Of a DNA stretch of 64,000 bases, positions 27,470 to 34,721 are shown piece by piece. The translations under genes were made by a program, and so were the position numbers. Source of the DNA: Streptomyces iakyrus (GTDB taxonomy: Bacteria > Actinomycetota > Actinomycetes > Streptomycetales > Streptomycetaceae); contig NZ_JNXI01000024.1 in NCBI RefSeq assembly GCF_000717055.1, forward strand, positions 39,132-103,131. The letters run 5' to 3'. Each line of letters opens with the position of its first letter. Positions within the stretch are counted from its first letter, which is position 1. The notes under the pieces were generated by a model that saw only the letters and a list, made by a program, of their open reading frames with translations, was not told the DNA's origin and ran no database searches.

Positions 27470-27844
27470 TCAGTTGGCCCACGGCGGCGCGATGCGGGTG
27501 CCGTCGGCCAGCCGTGCCTCCAGGCCGATCGACGTGGTGACCCAGGAGTACGCCGTCCGGTCGGTCGGGTTCTCGACGGTCAGGGTGGCACCGGGGTTGA
27601 TGATCACCGTGTCGCCCGCGGTGATCCGCTCGGTGCGGCCGTCGAGGGTGATCAGCAGTTCACCGTCGAGCAGATGGAAGATCTCCTCCCGGCTGACCGT
27701 GTGCGCGGGCGCCTTGAGGCCGGCCGGGATCTCGCCGCGCCAGGCGCACAGCTCCTTGCTGCCGCTGTTCGGGGTGGCATACGAGACGAATCGGGCGCCG
27801 TGGATCTCGTGGGTGACGGCTTCGGACGATCGGACGATGGGCAT
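27470..27844 (-). CDS. Cupin-domain protein
   Basis: 124 residues forming a single cupin: a first motif with H-T-V-S-R-E-E-I-F-H-L-L-D-G-E-L near 48-63, and a second G-D-T-V-I-I-N-P-G-A-T-L-T-V-E-N-P-T near 87-104. One metal-site His of motif 2 is replaced by Asn, so metal binding may be altered. Ribosome binding site GGAGG precedes the ATG. Divergent from a MarR gene with two operators between, so it is the likely target of that regulator. It could be a small isomerase, dioxygenase or ligand-binding protein. Confidence 0.8.
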   Translation of the reverse strand: MPIVRSSEAVTHEIHGARFVSYATPNSGSKELCAWRGEIPAGLKAPAHTVSREEIFHLLDGELLITLDGRTERITAGDTVIINPGATLTVENPTDRTAYSWVTTSIGLEARLADGTRIAPPWAN

Positions 27845-27867
27845 GAGGCCTCCAATTGGTTAAGCTA

Positions 27868-27906
27868 CTTGACTATATGGTCAAGCAGCTTGACCAGTGC
27901 GTCAAG
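27868..27906. promoter_or_regulatory. Two tandem CTTGAC-N6-GTCAAG operators
   Basis: Two perfect six-base inverted repeats with the same 6-bp spacer lie at 27868-27885 and 27889-27906, 21 bp apart (two helical turns). A third half site, GTTAAG (27859-27864), is in register. They occupy the gap between the cupin and MarR genes and overlap where both promoters should lie, as expected for MarR autoregulation plus control of the neighbour. Confidence 0.75.
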
Positions 27907-27923
27907 GGTGTTTCAATGCATGC

Positions 27924-28370
27924 GTGCAGAACTCCGAGGCCATGGCCCTGTCCGCCGCCCTGCTCGCCGTCGCCGGCGGACTCACGCAACGCATCAACGA
28001 GGGCGTGCTTGCCCGGGGCTTCGAAGGGGTGCGGCCGGCGCACGGCTTCGCCTTCGCCCGGCTGGCCCCGGACGGCGCGACGGTCACCGACCTCGCTGCC
28101 CATCTCGGGGTGACCAAGCAGGCCGCGAGCCAGCTCGTCGATGAACTGGTGCGCAAGGGGTACGCCGAGCGGCGGCCGCACCCCGAGGACGCGCGGGCGC
28201 GCCTGGTCGTGCTGACCGAGCGGGGGTGGGGGTGCACGCGTGCCGCGGAGGAGGCGGCCGCGGAAGCCGTCCGGGAATGGGGGGACCTGCTGGGGGAGCG
28301 GGAGGTGCGGTCGCTGAGGCGGCAGTTGCTGCGAATCGCTCCGGACGGGCCCGTCCGGCCCGCCTGGTGA
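27924..28370 (+). CDS. MarR-family transcriptional regulator
   Basis: 148 residues from GTG 27924 (ATG 27942 is an alternative). MarR winged helix: V-T-D-L-A-A-H-L-G-V-T-K-Q-A-A-S-Q-L-V-D-E-L-V-R-K-G-Y at about 56-82, followed by the wing P-E-D-A-R-A-R-L-V-V-L-T-E-R-G. Flanking helices give the dimer. It probably binds the twin palindromes upstream and represses itself and the cupin gene until a ligand releases it. Confidence 0.87.
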   Translation: MQNSEAMALSAALLAVAGGLTQRINEGVLARGFEGVRPAHGFAFARLAPDGATVTDLAAHLGVTKQAASQLVDELVRKGYAERRPHPEDARARLVVLTERGWGCTRAAEEAAAEAVREWGDLLGEREVRSLRRQLLRIAPDGPVRPAW

Positions 28371-28415
28371 GGGGGTTTCAGTGGGGGCCGGGGCTCCGGT
28401 TACCGCTGCAAGTTT

Positions 28416-28456
28416 TTACTGACGCGTAACTTCCCAGTTTGACTACTCGCCCGTAA
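28416..28456 (+). promoter_or_regulatory. Two TTAC-N6-GTAA-type elements in the lipase promoter
   Basis: TTAC-TGACGC-GTAA (28416-28429) differs at one base from the site before streptogrisin D. A second copy, CTAC-TCGCCC-GTAA (28443-28456), lies 27 bp on. Both sit 86-126 bp before the lipase ATG. The arms TTAC/GTAA are palindromic, so a dimeric regulator is likely; its identity is unknown. Confidence 0.5.
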
Positions 28457-28541
28457 CTTGACGAGTGAACAGCATCCTCGTGATCCGGATCACAGGGCCT
28501 CGTGCCGTCGCATCCCCCCTGAGCCGCAAGGAGATCACCCG

Positions 28542-29402
28542 ATGCTGCCCTGGAAACGAGTGCTCAGACCCCTGGCCGCGCTGCTGCTGACCGCCGCGGC
28601 CGTCACCGTCCCCGCCACCACCGCCCAGGCCGCCGGCGCCCCGAGCTCCGGCTGGAACGACTACTCCTGCAAGCCGTCCGCCGCCCATCCCCGCCCCGTC
28701 GTCCTGGTCCACGGCACCCTCGGGAACTCCGTCGACAACTGGCTGGGCCTCGCTCCCTACCTGAAGGTCCGCGGCTACTGCGTCTTCTCCCTCGACTACG
28801 GGCAGCTCGAAGGGGTCCCCTTCTTCCACGGCCTCGGACCCGTCGAGAAGTCCGCCGGGCAGCTGAAGGCCTTCGTCGACAAGGTGCTCACGGCCACCGG
28901 CGCCGCCAAGACCGACGTCGTCGGACACTCACAGGGCGGCATGATGCCCCGCTACTACCTGAAGTTCCTCGGCGGAGCCGCCAAGGTGAACGCCCTGGTC
29001 GGTATCGCGCCCAGCAACCACGGCACCGACCTGAACGGCTTCACCCACCTGCTGCCGTACTTCCCGGGCGCCGCGGACCTGCTGTCGAAGAACACCCCCG
29101 CCCTCGCCGACCAGGTGACCGGCTCCGCCTTCCTCACCAAACTCAACGCGGGCGGCGACACCGTGCCCGGCGTGCGCTACACCGTCATCGCCACGCGGTA
29201 CGACGAGGTCGTCACGCCGTGGCGCAGCCAGTACCTGTCCGGGCCCGACGTGCGCAACGTCCTGCTCCAGGACCTGTGCCCCGTCGACCTGTCCGAGCAC
29301 GTGGCCGTCGGGCTGCTCGACCGGGTCGCCTTCCACGAGGTGGCCAACGCCCTGGACCCGGCGCGGGCCAGACCCACCACCTGCGCTTCGGCTTTCGAAT
29401 GA
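28542..29402 (+). CDS. Secreted triacylglycerol lipase (LipA type)
   Basis: 286 residues from ATG 28542, preceded by AAGGAGA. Sec signal peptide ending A-Q-A-A near residue 30. Alpha/beta hydrolase: oxyanion V-L-V-H-G-T-L-G-N, nucleophile G-H-S-Q-G-G near 131-136, acid residue probably in R-Y-D-E-V-V, and His in L-S-E-H-V. Paired cysteines (N-D-Y-S-C..G-Y-C and D-L-C..T-T-C) suggest disulfides. Secreted actinobacterial lipases of this type hydrolyse triglycerides and esters. Promoter carries repeated TTAC-N6-GTAA elements; a shared strong terminator follows. Confidence 0.9.
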   Translation: MLPWKRVLRPLAALLLTAAAVTVPATTAQAAGAPSSGWNDYSCKPSAAHPRPVVLVHGTLGNSVDNWLGLAPYLKVRGYCVFSLDYGQLEGVPFFHGLGPVEKSAGQLKAFVDKVLTATGAAKTDVVGHSQGGMMPRYYLKFLGGAAKVNALVGIAPSNHGTDLNGFTHLLPYFPGAADLLSKNTPALADQVTGSAFLTKLNAGGDTVPGVRYTVIATRYDEVVTPWRSQYLSGPDVRNVLLQDLCPVDLSEHVAVGLLDRVAFHEVANALDPARARPTTCASAFE

Positions 29403-29440
29403 CACGTGTCATCCGTTGACACGTGCCAAAGAAACGTTTC

Positions 29441-29475
29441 GGGGCCTGTCCGGCCTGAGCCGCCGGACAGGCCCC
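29441..29475. terminator. Bidirectional hairpin terminator
   Basis: Thirteen-base stem (29441-29453 with 29463-29475) between the convergent lipase and LPMO genes. A separate palindrome GACACGTGTC directly overlaps the lipase stop region (29401-29410). Confidence 0.8.
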
Positions 29476-29495
29476 GGATCATGGGGCGGTGGGGA

Positions 29496-30500
29496 TCAGC
29501 CGCCGTGCCGCCCGCCGCTTGCCGTCCGGCGCCGGGCCGACAGGAACAGAGCCGACGAGCCGAGCGCCAGCGTGGCCGCACCGCCGACCGCGAGGTACGT
29601 GGTGCTGCTGTCACCGCCGGTCTCGGCGAGGTTCTCGGTGGCACCGGCCGCCTTCGGCCGGTTGGGCGCGGCCGTGGCCGCCTTCGGCCGGTCAGCCGTG
29701 CCTTTCCGCGGGGCCGCGGCCGGCTCCGCCGAGGTACTGGGGTCGTCGTCGCCGTGCCCGTGGTGCTCCACGGTCGACTTGGCGTTGCCGTCCTTGATCT
29801 GCTTCTCGCTGGGAGCGGAGGCGGACGGGGCCGGAGCGGCCGCGCCTCCCGCCGCGCCGTCACCACCGCCGAAGCTGACGTCCGAGCAGGAGTAGAACGC
29901 TTCCGGGCTGTCCGACCGCTGCCAGACCGCGTAGAGCAGGTGCTTGCCGGAGCGCTGGGGCAGGCTGCCGGAGAAGGTGTAGAAGCCACCGCCGGCGGCC
30001 GGGTCGGTGGACGTCGCGACCGGGTTGGCGAGATCCAGGTCCTTCCAGGCCAGAGGCTTGGCCGGGTCATAGCCGGGCTTGGTGATGTAGACCTTGAACG
30101 TGCCCTTGTGAGGGGCCGTCACGCGGTACTTGAAGGTGTGCGAGCCGCTGCTCACGCTGGTCGCGGGCCAGTCGGCGCGGGCCAGGTCGAGGCCCTTGAA
30201 CTGCTCGTTGTTCGCGCTGCAGAGCTTGCCGTCCGGTATGAGCTGCCGGTGCCGGCCGCCCGCGTCGCCGATGCGGATGCCGTTCCAGTCGTAGAGGGCC
30301 TGGGTGCCGCCGGCCGCCACCGCCGCCTTGCACGCGGCCGACTTCGGGCTCTCGGGGCCCTCGGCGTAGCACTGCGAGACGCGACTGACCGGGTCGCCCA
30401 TCGAACCGTGCGCGGCGGCCGGGACAGCGGTCAGCGCCGTTACGGCGAGCGGGAGGCTGCCGAGAGCGGCGACGGTGGCTGCTGTGCGGCGTGCGGGCAT
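29496..30500 (-). CDS. Cell-wall-anchored AA10 lytic polysaccharide monooxygenase
   Basis: 334 residues. Signal peptide cleaved before His31 (A-A-A-H-G-S-M), the N-terminal copper ligand of the histidine brace; the second His lies in T-A-P-H-K-G-T-F. The domain ends near residue 205 (Y-S-C-S-D-V-S-F). A charged Pro/Ala linker follows, then a sorting signal: L-A-E-T-G at 291-295, a hydrophobic segment and R-R-R. L-A-x-T-G is the class E sortase motif of Streptomyces. The enzyme oxidatively cleaves chitin or cellulose, displayed on the cell wall rather than free. The AA10 substrate, chitin or cellulose, is not settled. Confidence 0.92.
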   Translation of the reverse strand: MPARRTAATVAALGSLPLAVTALTAVPAAAHGSMGDPVSRVSQCYAEGPESPKSAACKAAVAAGGTQALYDWNGIRIGDAGGRHRQLIPDGKLCSANNEQFKGLDLARADWPATSVSSGSHTFKYRVTAPHKGTFKVYITKPGYDPAKPLAWKDLDLANPVATSTDPAAGGGFYTFSGSLPQRSGKHLLYAVWQRSDSPEAFYSCSDVSFGGGDGAAGGAAAPAPSASAPSEKQIKDGNAKSTVEHHGHGDDDPSTSAEPAAAPRKGTADRPKAATAAPNRPKAAGATENLAETGGDSSTTYLAVGGAATLALGSSALFLSARRRTASGGRHGG

Positions 30501-30681
30501 GCGGGAACTCCTCGAAGCGGTGCGTGGGACAGGTCCGGGCCCGGGTGGGCCGGATCCCGTGGGGTGCTCCGAAGCTAGCCCGTGAGAACCGTGAAATCGC
30601 CTGCTGAGGGCGGGTGGAGGAGATCCTTATGGCCCGCTTAAGGGAGTGTTCGGACTGGCATCAGGTAGATACCGTCACGGC

Positions 30682-31131
30682 ATGGCAGACGAGGAGATCC
30701 GGCTTGCCGGGACCGCCGACGTACCGGTCGTCGCGGACGTCATCGACGCGGCCTTCCGCCCCTACATCGAGCGCATCGGGCAGGTGCCACAGCCCATGAA
30801 GGAGGACCACGCGGCGAACGTGGCCGCGGGCAAGGTGTTCGTGACGGGCGATCCCGTGACCGGACTCGTCGTGGTCGAGGCGTTCGCGGACCACGTCTTC
30901 CTCGACACCATCGCCGTCCACCCCACCGCGCACGGCGGGGGAGTGGGGCGGCGGCTGCTCCGGTTCGTGGACGCACACGCGCGTGCGCTGGGCCTGCCCG
31001 AGGTCAGGCTCTACACGAACGCGCTGATGTGGGAGAACCAGAAGATCTATCCGAGATACGGCTACGAACTGGTGGAACGGCGTGTGGACGGGCCCTACGA
31101 CCGCGTCCACTACCGCAAGCGGCTGCTCTGA
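30682..31131 (+). CDS. GNAT-family N-acetyltransferase
   Basis: 149 residues, a typical GNAT length. Acetyl-CoA site: V-F-L-D-T-I-A-V-H-P-T-A-H-G-G-G-V-G-R-R-L-L (motif A, with the H-G-x-G-x-G-R variant of Q/R-x-x-G-x-G/A) and the C-terminal L-Y-T-N-A..I-Y-P-R-Y-G-Y-E. Acetylates an amine such as an antibiotic, amino acid, polyamine or protein; the target is not visible. Cytoplasmic and monocistronic. Confidence 0.88.
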   Translation: MADEEIRLAGTADVPVVADVIDAAFRPYIERIGQVPQPMKEDHAANVAAGKVFVTGDPVTGLVVVEAFADHVFLDTIAVHPTAHGGGVGRRLLRFVDAHARALGLPEVRLYTNALMWENQKIYPRYGYELVERRVDGPYDRVHYRKRLL

Positions 31132-31161
31132 GGCGTGCGTCTCATGACCGGCACCGGCCGC

Positions 31162-31296
31162 TCAGGCGTCCGGCCACCAGGTGCGGGCGATGTCCTTGCG
31201 GACTTCGGGGCGCCCGGCGGGGCGCTCGTCGGCCTCTTCGCGGACCCGGCGGACATCCGTCTTCTTCAGGGGCTTCTGCACGGTCACACGGCGCAT
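31162..31296 (-). CDS. 44-residue conserved-looking small protein
   Basis: A 44-codon frame from ATG 31296 to TGA 31162. AAGGAGG lies at the right distance upstream. The product is strongly basic/acidic mixed (M-R-R-V-T-V-Q-K-P-L-K-K-T-D-V-R-R-V at the start) and ends T-W-W-P-D-A. No membrane segment or cysteine. It looks like a soluble helical micro-protein. Function unknown. A hairpin with 8-bp arms sits in its leader, just before the ribosome binding site. Coding is supported by the strong Shine-Dalgarno and biased codon use, but not by homology I can check. Confidence 0.7.
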   Translation of the reverse strand: MRRVTVQKPLKKTDVRRVREEADERPAGRPEVRKDIARTWWPDA

Positions 31297-31311
31297 GGCT
31301 GCCTCCTTAAG

Positions 31312-31347
31312 GGTCTACCGGGTTCCGCGTTCTCACGGAGGTAGACC
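31312..31347 (-). promoter_or_regulatory. Leader hairpin before the 44-residue gene
   Basis: GGTCTACC (31312-31319) and GGTAGACC (31340-31347) are exact inverted repeats separated by 20 bp, themselves containing TCCG/CGGA that could extend the structure. It ends just before the AAGGAGG of the small gene, so it could control its translation or act as an operator. Confidence 0.5.
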
Positions 31348-31380
31348 TTTCGGGGGAGAGTTACTCATCGCTCCTGGTCT

Positions 31381-31425
31381 GTCAGTGGCGGCAGTCACGA
31401 TTCGAGTGTCAGTGGCGGGTGTCAC
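31381..31425 (+). promoter_or_regulatory. Tandem GTCAGTGGCGG-N2-GTCAC repeats before the methyltransferase gene
   Basis: Two near-identical 18-bp units (31381-31398 and 31408-31425), 27 bp apart, end 10 bp before the methyltransferase ATG. TGTCAGTG followed 8 bp later by CACGAT or CACTCT resembles the PafBC-type (RecA-NDp) DNA-damage promoter TTGTCAGTG-N8-TAnnnT, but the -10 is imperfect. Confidence 0.45.
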
Positions 31426-31434
31426 TCTTGGGCC

Positions 31435-32067
31435 ATGACGAATGTGGACTGGGACGCCGAGGCCGCCTTTTTCGACGAGGAGCCGGACCACGGCCTGCGC
31501 GATCCCGGGGTGCGCCGGGCCTGGGCCGGACGGCTGCGCGCCTGGCTGCCGGCCCGGGCGGGGGACGTCCTCGACCTCGGGTGCGGCACCGGCAGCCTGT
31601 CGCTCCTCGCGTCCGAGCAGGGACACCGGGTGACGGGCGTGGACCTCTCGGCCGCGATGGTGACCCTCGCCAGGGAGAAACTGACCGGGCGTGACGCGGT
31701 GTTCCTCGTCGGTGACGCCGCGGCACCGCCGGTCGGCGAGCAGCGCTTCGACGCCGTGCTCGTCCGGCACGTCCTGTGGGCCCTGCCCGACCCCGGCCGC
31801 GCCCTGAGGCACTGGTGCGGGCTGCTGCGGCCGGGCGGACGGCTGGTGCTGGTCGAGGGCGTGTGAGGAAGCACCGCCCCCGTCGGCATACCGGCGGAGC
31901 GGCTCACCGGCCTCCTCGCCCCGATCGCCCGGCAGGTGCGCCTGGAGCGGCTGTCGGGCGATCCGTCGCTGTGGGGCAAGGAGGTGACGGACGAGCGGTA
32001 CGCGGTGCTCGCCCAAGTCCGGACGTCAGGCCAGGAGCGCGGCGAAGTCACCGCCGCGGGCGAGTGA
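31435..32067 (+). pseudogene. Class I SAM-dependent methyltransferase interrupted by an in-frame TGA
   Basis: The first 143 residues are a class I methyltransferase: motif I V-L-D-L-G-C-G-T-G near 46-54, V-D-L-S-A-A-M (acidic loop), and the post-motif R-H-V-L-W-A-L-P-D-P, then L-R-P-G-G-R-L-V-L-V-E-G-V. TGA at 31864-31866 follows. Translation resumes in the same frame to TGA 32065-32067 as a C-terminal stretch (P-A-E-R-L-T-G, D-P-S-L-W-G, V-T-D-E-R-Y-A-V-L) that fits the end of this family, whose members usually have Trp at the stop position. So TGG probably became TGA. The remaining 143-residue product lacks the last strands and may be inactive. UGA readthrough or a sequence error are alternatives. 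Confidence 0.75.
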
Positions 32068-32526
32068 CTCCAGTTCGTCGAGGGCGGCCAGGGCGGCCCG
32101 CGCCGCCTCCGGGTCCGTCTCGGCGAGGCCGCTCTCGGCGAACTCGTCCTCGTCCAGCCGCCGCACGTCCGAGCCGTCCGCCGAGCGCCACAGGTCCAGG
32201 TCCAGGTCCTCCACGACCAGCTCCGGCCCGGAGCGCACGGCGGGGCGGGTGACGTCGCAGTACCAGCCCTTCAGCGCGCCCGTGGCGGAGCGGACCTCCT
32301 TGACCGCGTACCACCGGTCGCGCCAGTAGTACTCCGTGAAGACGTCCCCGGACTCGAAGCGGACGAAGCCGAAGTCGCGGACGCCGGAGCCCGCCCACGG
32401 GGCGCGGACCGCGACCCGCGTACCGTCGTCCGACAGCAGCTCGCCGGAGTAACGGATCTTCGTACGGCCCGCCTTGACGAGCACGACGTCCAGGAGCGGG
32501 AGCCGGTCAGCCGAGTTCGCGGACAT
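32026..32526 (-). CDS. DUF402 protein (FomD-like)
   Basis: 166 residues. DUF402 is a nucleoside phosphate hydrolase-like barrel whose best known members are FomD and Ntdp. Seen: beta-rich core with R-F-E-S-G-D-V-F-T-E-Y-Y-W-R-D-R-W-Y-A-V, G-W-Y-C-D-V-T, and the acidic V-V-E-D-L-D-L-D-L, matching metal-binding Asp residues of the family. The start overlaps the tandem-GNAT gene by 20 bp, so they are one operon. Its 3' end overlaps the broken methyltransferase frame by 42 bp. Confidence 0.85.
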   Translation of the reverse strand: MSANSADRLPLLDVVLVKAGRTKIRYSGELLSDDGTRVAVRAPWAGSGVRDFGFVRFESGDVFTEYYWRDRWYAVKEVRSATGALKGWYCDVTRPAVRSGPELVVEDLDLDLWRSADGSDVRRLDEDEFAESGLAETDPEAARAALAALDELESLARGGDFAALLA

Positions 32527-33436
32527 ACCGTATTTCCTTCGCGCAGGTTTCGTAGCCGAACCACTTGTTGATGGCGATCATCGGCTCGTTGCCGGTGTCG
32601 TTGCCGGTGAACGCCTCCGTGTACCCCGCGGCGCGGGCGCGGTGCAGGGAGTCGTTCTTGGCGAGCTTCGCCAGGCCCCGGCCCCGGAACGCGCGGGCGG
32701 TTCCGGTCATGGCGGTGGCGTAGCGGGAGCCGCCGTCGGTGTACGCGGCGGTGAAGGCGGCGAGGCGTCCGTCGACGACCGCGATCGTGGTCAGCTCGTG
32801 GTCCAGGAGCGGTTGCTTCCAGGTCTCCTCGATCCAGGCGTCGTAGTCCGTCAGGTCCACGTCGATGTCGCTCGGTTCGTCCGACGAGGCCTCCGCGTCC
32901 AGCTCGAACACGGGGCGCGGGTCGTCCGCGAAGTCGGCGGCGGTGCGCAGCTCGACGCCCGCCGACAGGTCCTGGCGGGGCGGCAGGGTGCCGTCCGCCA
33001 GAGCCAGGCGCAGGAACCAGGCGGAACGGCTGGCCCGGAAGCCGTGCCGCTCGGCGAAGGCGCGGTTGTCCGGCTCGTCCAGCACCCAGGTGAACAGCTT
33101 GGTGACGCCCAGCCGTCCCAGGCGCTCCTCCGCGGTGCGCAGCAGGAGCGAGCCGGCGCCGCGGCCGGTGTGGCCGGGGCGCACATAGATGTTGGCGGAG
33201 CCCTGGCCGGGCTCCGGGCTCTCGTGGGCGACGCTGATCTGGGCCGTGCCGATGATCTCGCCGTCCTCCTCGGCGACGAGCTGCCCGAAGTGGGCGTCCG
33301 GGTGCGCGTGCGTCAGGGTGTGCACCACGGACTCAGGGGTGGAGAGCAGGTACGGAAGGGCGAGGCGACGGGTGTCGGAGAACCCCTCGGCGTCGGCTCG
33401 GACGTCGGGACGCAGGTCGCGCACGATCACGGTCAT
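32507..33436 (-). CDS. Tandem GNAT acetyltransferase
   Basis: 309 residues with two GNAT folds, as in the MshD-like architecture: an N-terminal domain with I-Y-V-R-P-G-H-T-G-R-G-A-G-S-L-L-L near 82-98 and a C-terminal one with R-A-F-R-G-R-G-L-A-K-L-A-K near 240-252. The second motif A is the canonical R-G-x-G type. The N-terminal domain may bind acetyl-CoA only weakly. Mycothiol synthase has this layout, but the sequence differs, so substrate is unknown. First gene of the operon with DUF402. Confidence 0.85.
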   Translation of the reverse strand: MTVIVRDLRPDVRADAEGFSDTRRLALPYLLSTPESVVHTLTHAHPDAHFGQLVAEEDGEIIGTAQISVAHESPEPGQGSANIYVRPGHTGRGAGSLLLRTAEERLGRLGVTKLFTWVLDEPDNRAFAERHGFRASRSAWFLRLALADGTLPPRQDLSAGVELRTAADFADDPRPVFELDAEASSDEPSDIDVDLTDYDAWIEETWKQPLLDHELTTIAVVDGRLAAFTAAYTDGGSRYATAMTGTARAFRGRGLAKLAKNDSLHRARAAGYTEAFTGNDTGNEPMIAINKWFGYETCAKEIRYVRELG

Positions 33437-33507
33437 GGGGACGCACGCTACGCGTGGACCCGTCCGGGGTGCCTCTCATTTTCCGTCGGGTGCGCGACAA
33501 TCGGGCT

Positions 33508-33894
33508 GTGACCTTGAAGATCGACATCGACGACAGCGCCCCGCCGTACGAGCAGGTGCGGGCGCGGATCTCCGAGCAGGCCCGGTCGGGTGCGCTGCCG
33601 GTGGGGTACCGGCTGCCGACCGTGCGGGGACTGGCCGAGTCGCTGGGGCTCGCCGCGAACACGGTCGCCAAGGCGTACCGGGCGCTGGAGGCGGACGGGG
33701 TGATCGAGACGCGGGGCCGCAACGGCACGTTCGTGGCCGCCGCCGGCTCGGCGGCGGACCGCGAACTGGCGTCGGCGGCGCAGGCCTATGTGGAGCGGGC
33801 CCGGAGGCTCGGGCTGGGCGAGGACGTCGCGCTCGCCGCGGTACGGGACGCCCTGCGGGCGGCGTACGGCGAGCAGGGCAGCCCCAAGTCCTAA
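33508..33894 (+). CDS. GntR-family regulator, YtrA type
   Basis: 128 residues from GTG 33508. Winged helix of the GntR family: P-P-Y-E-Q-V-R-A-R-I-S-E-Q-A-R-S-G-A-L-P-V-G-Y-R-L-P-T-V-R-G-L-A-E-S-L-G-L-A-A-N-T-V-A-K-A-Y-R-A-L-E near 12-60, then a short C-terminal helical dimerisation tail of about 45 residues, too short for FadR or HutC effector domains. YtrA-type regulators often control ABC exporters; none is adjacent. Stop overlaps the convergent DUF72 gene by 4 bp. Confidence 0.85.
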   Translation: MTLKIDIDDSAPPYEQVRARISEQARSGALPVGYRLPTVRGLAESLGLAANTVAKAYRALEADGVIETRGRNGTFVAAAGSAADRELASAAQAYVERARRLGLGEDVALAAVRDALRAAYGEQGSPKS

Positions 33895-34667
33895 CCGGAC
33901 GGCTGCGCCAGGCGCTCCGGTGTCCGTGTGATGTGCAGCCCCGCCGACCTCCCCGTCCGTGCGAACGCCATCGCGTCCTCCACCGCCGCGCCGCCCGGGT
34001 CGTTGTTGAAGTACGCGTAGACGTCCTCGCCGTCGGGCCAGGCCGTGGCGATGCGGTCGAGCCAGGTGGCCAGCGAGCGGCGGCCGTAGCGGGGCCAGGG
34101 CCGGGCCCGACCCTGGTGGAAGCGGACGTAGCCCCAGTCGGTGGTGCGCCACAGCGGCGTGGCCGGGCGGGCCAGGATGTCGGCCCAGCACAGGGAGGCG
34201 CGCCGGGACTCCAGGACGCGGCGGACCTGCGGGGTCCACCAGGAGTCGTGGCGCGGCTCGACCGCGACCCGGGTCGGGGCGGGGAAGCAGGCCAGGCACG
34301 CGTCCAGCAGGCCCGGGTCGGCGCGCAGGGTGGGCGGGAGCTGGAGCAGGACCGGACCGAGACGGTCACCGAGGCCCGCTGCGTGGCTCATCAGGCGGTG
34401 CACCGGCTCCTCGGGGTCCTTGAGCCGCTTGATGTGGGTCAGGTAGCGGCTCGCCTTGACCGCGACGACGAAGTCCCCGGGCACCCGCCCCCGCCAGTCC
34501 TCGAAGGTCTCCCGGGCCGGCAACCGGTAGAAGGCGTTGTTGATCTCGACGGTGGCGAACTGCCCCGCGTACTCCTCCAGCCAGAGCCGCATCGGCAGCC
34601 CGGAGGGGTACAGGACGTCCCGCCAGTCCTTGTACTGCCACCCGGACGTGCCGACGAACAGGGTCAT
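33891..34667 (-). CDS. DUF72 family protein
   Basis: 258 residues, TIM-barrel-like family (YecE). N-terminal G-T-S-G-W-Q-Y-K-D-W-R-D-V-L-Y-P, then V-E-I-N-N-A-F-Y-R-L-P, F-V-V-A-V-K-A-S-R-Y-L-T-H, V-L-L-Q-L-P-P, and C-terminal Y-A-Y-F-N-N-D, all diagnostic for DUF72. Biochemical function is not established. Convergent with the GntR gene. Confidence 0.88.
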   Translation of the reverse strand: MTLFVGTSGWQYKDWRDVLYPSGLPMRLWLEEYAGQFATVEINNAFYRLPARETFEDWRGRVPGDFVVAVKASRYLTHIKRLKDPEEPVHRLMSHAAGLGDRLGPVLLQLPPTLRADPGLLDACLACFPAPTRVAVEPRHDSWWTPQVRRVLESRRASLCWADILARPATPLWRTTDWGYVRFHQGRARPWPRYGRRSLATWLDRIATAWPDGEDVYAYFNNDPGGAAVEDAMAFARTGRSAGLHITRTPERLAQPSG

Positions 34668-34721
34668 ATCCCCATCAAAGCACCGCAGGCTCCGGAGGGC
34701 GGCCGGGGAGGGCCGGGGCGG

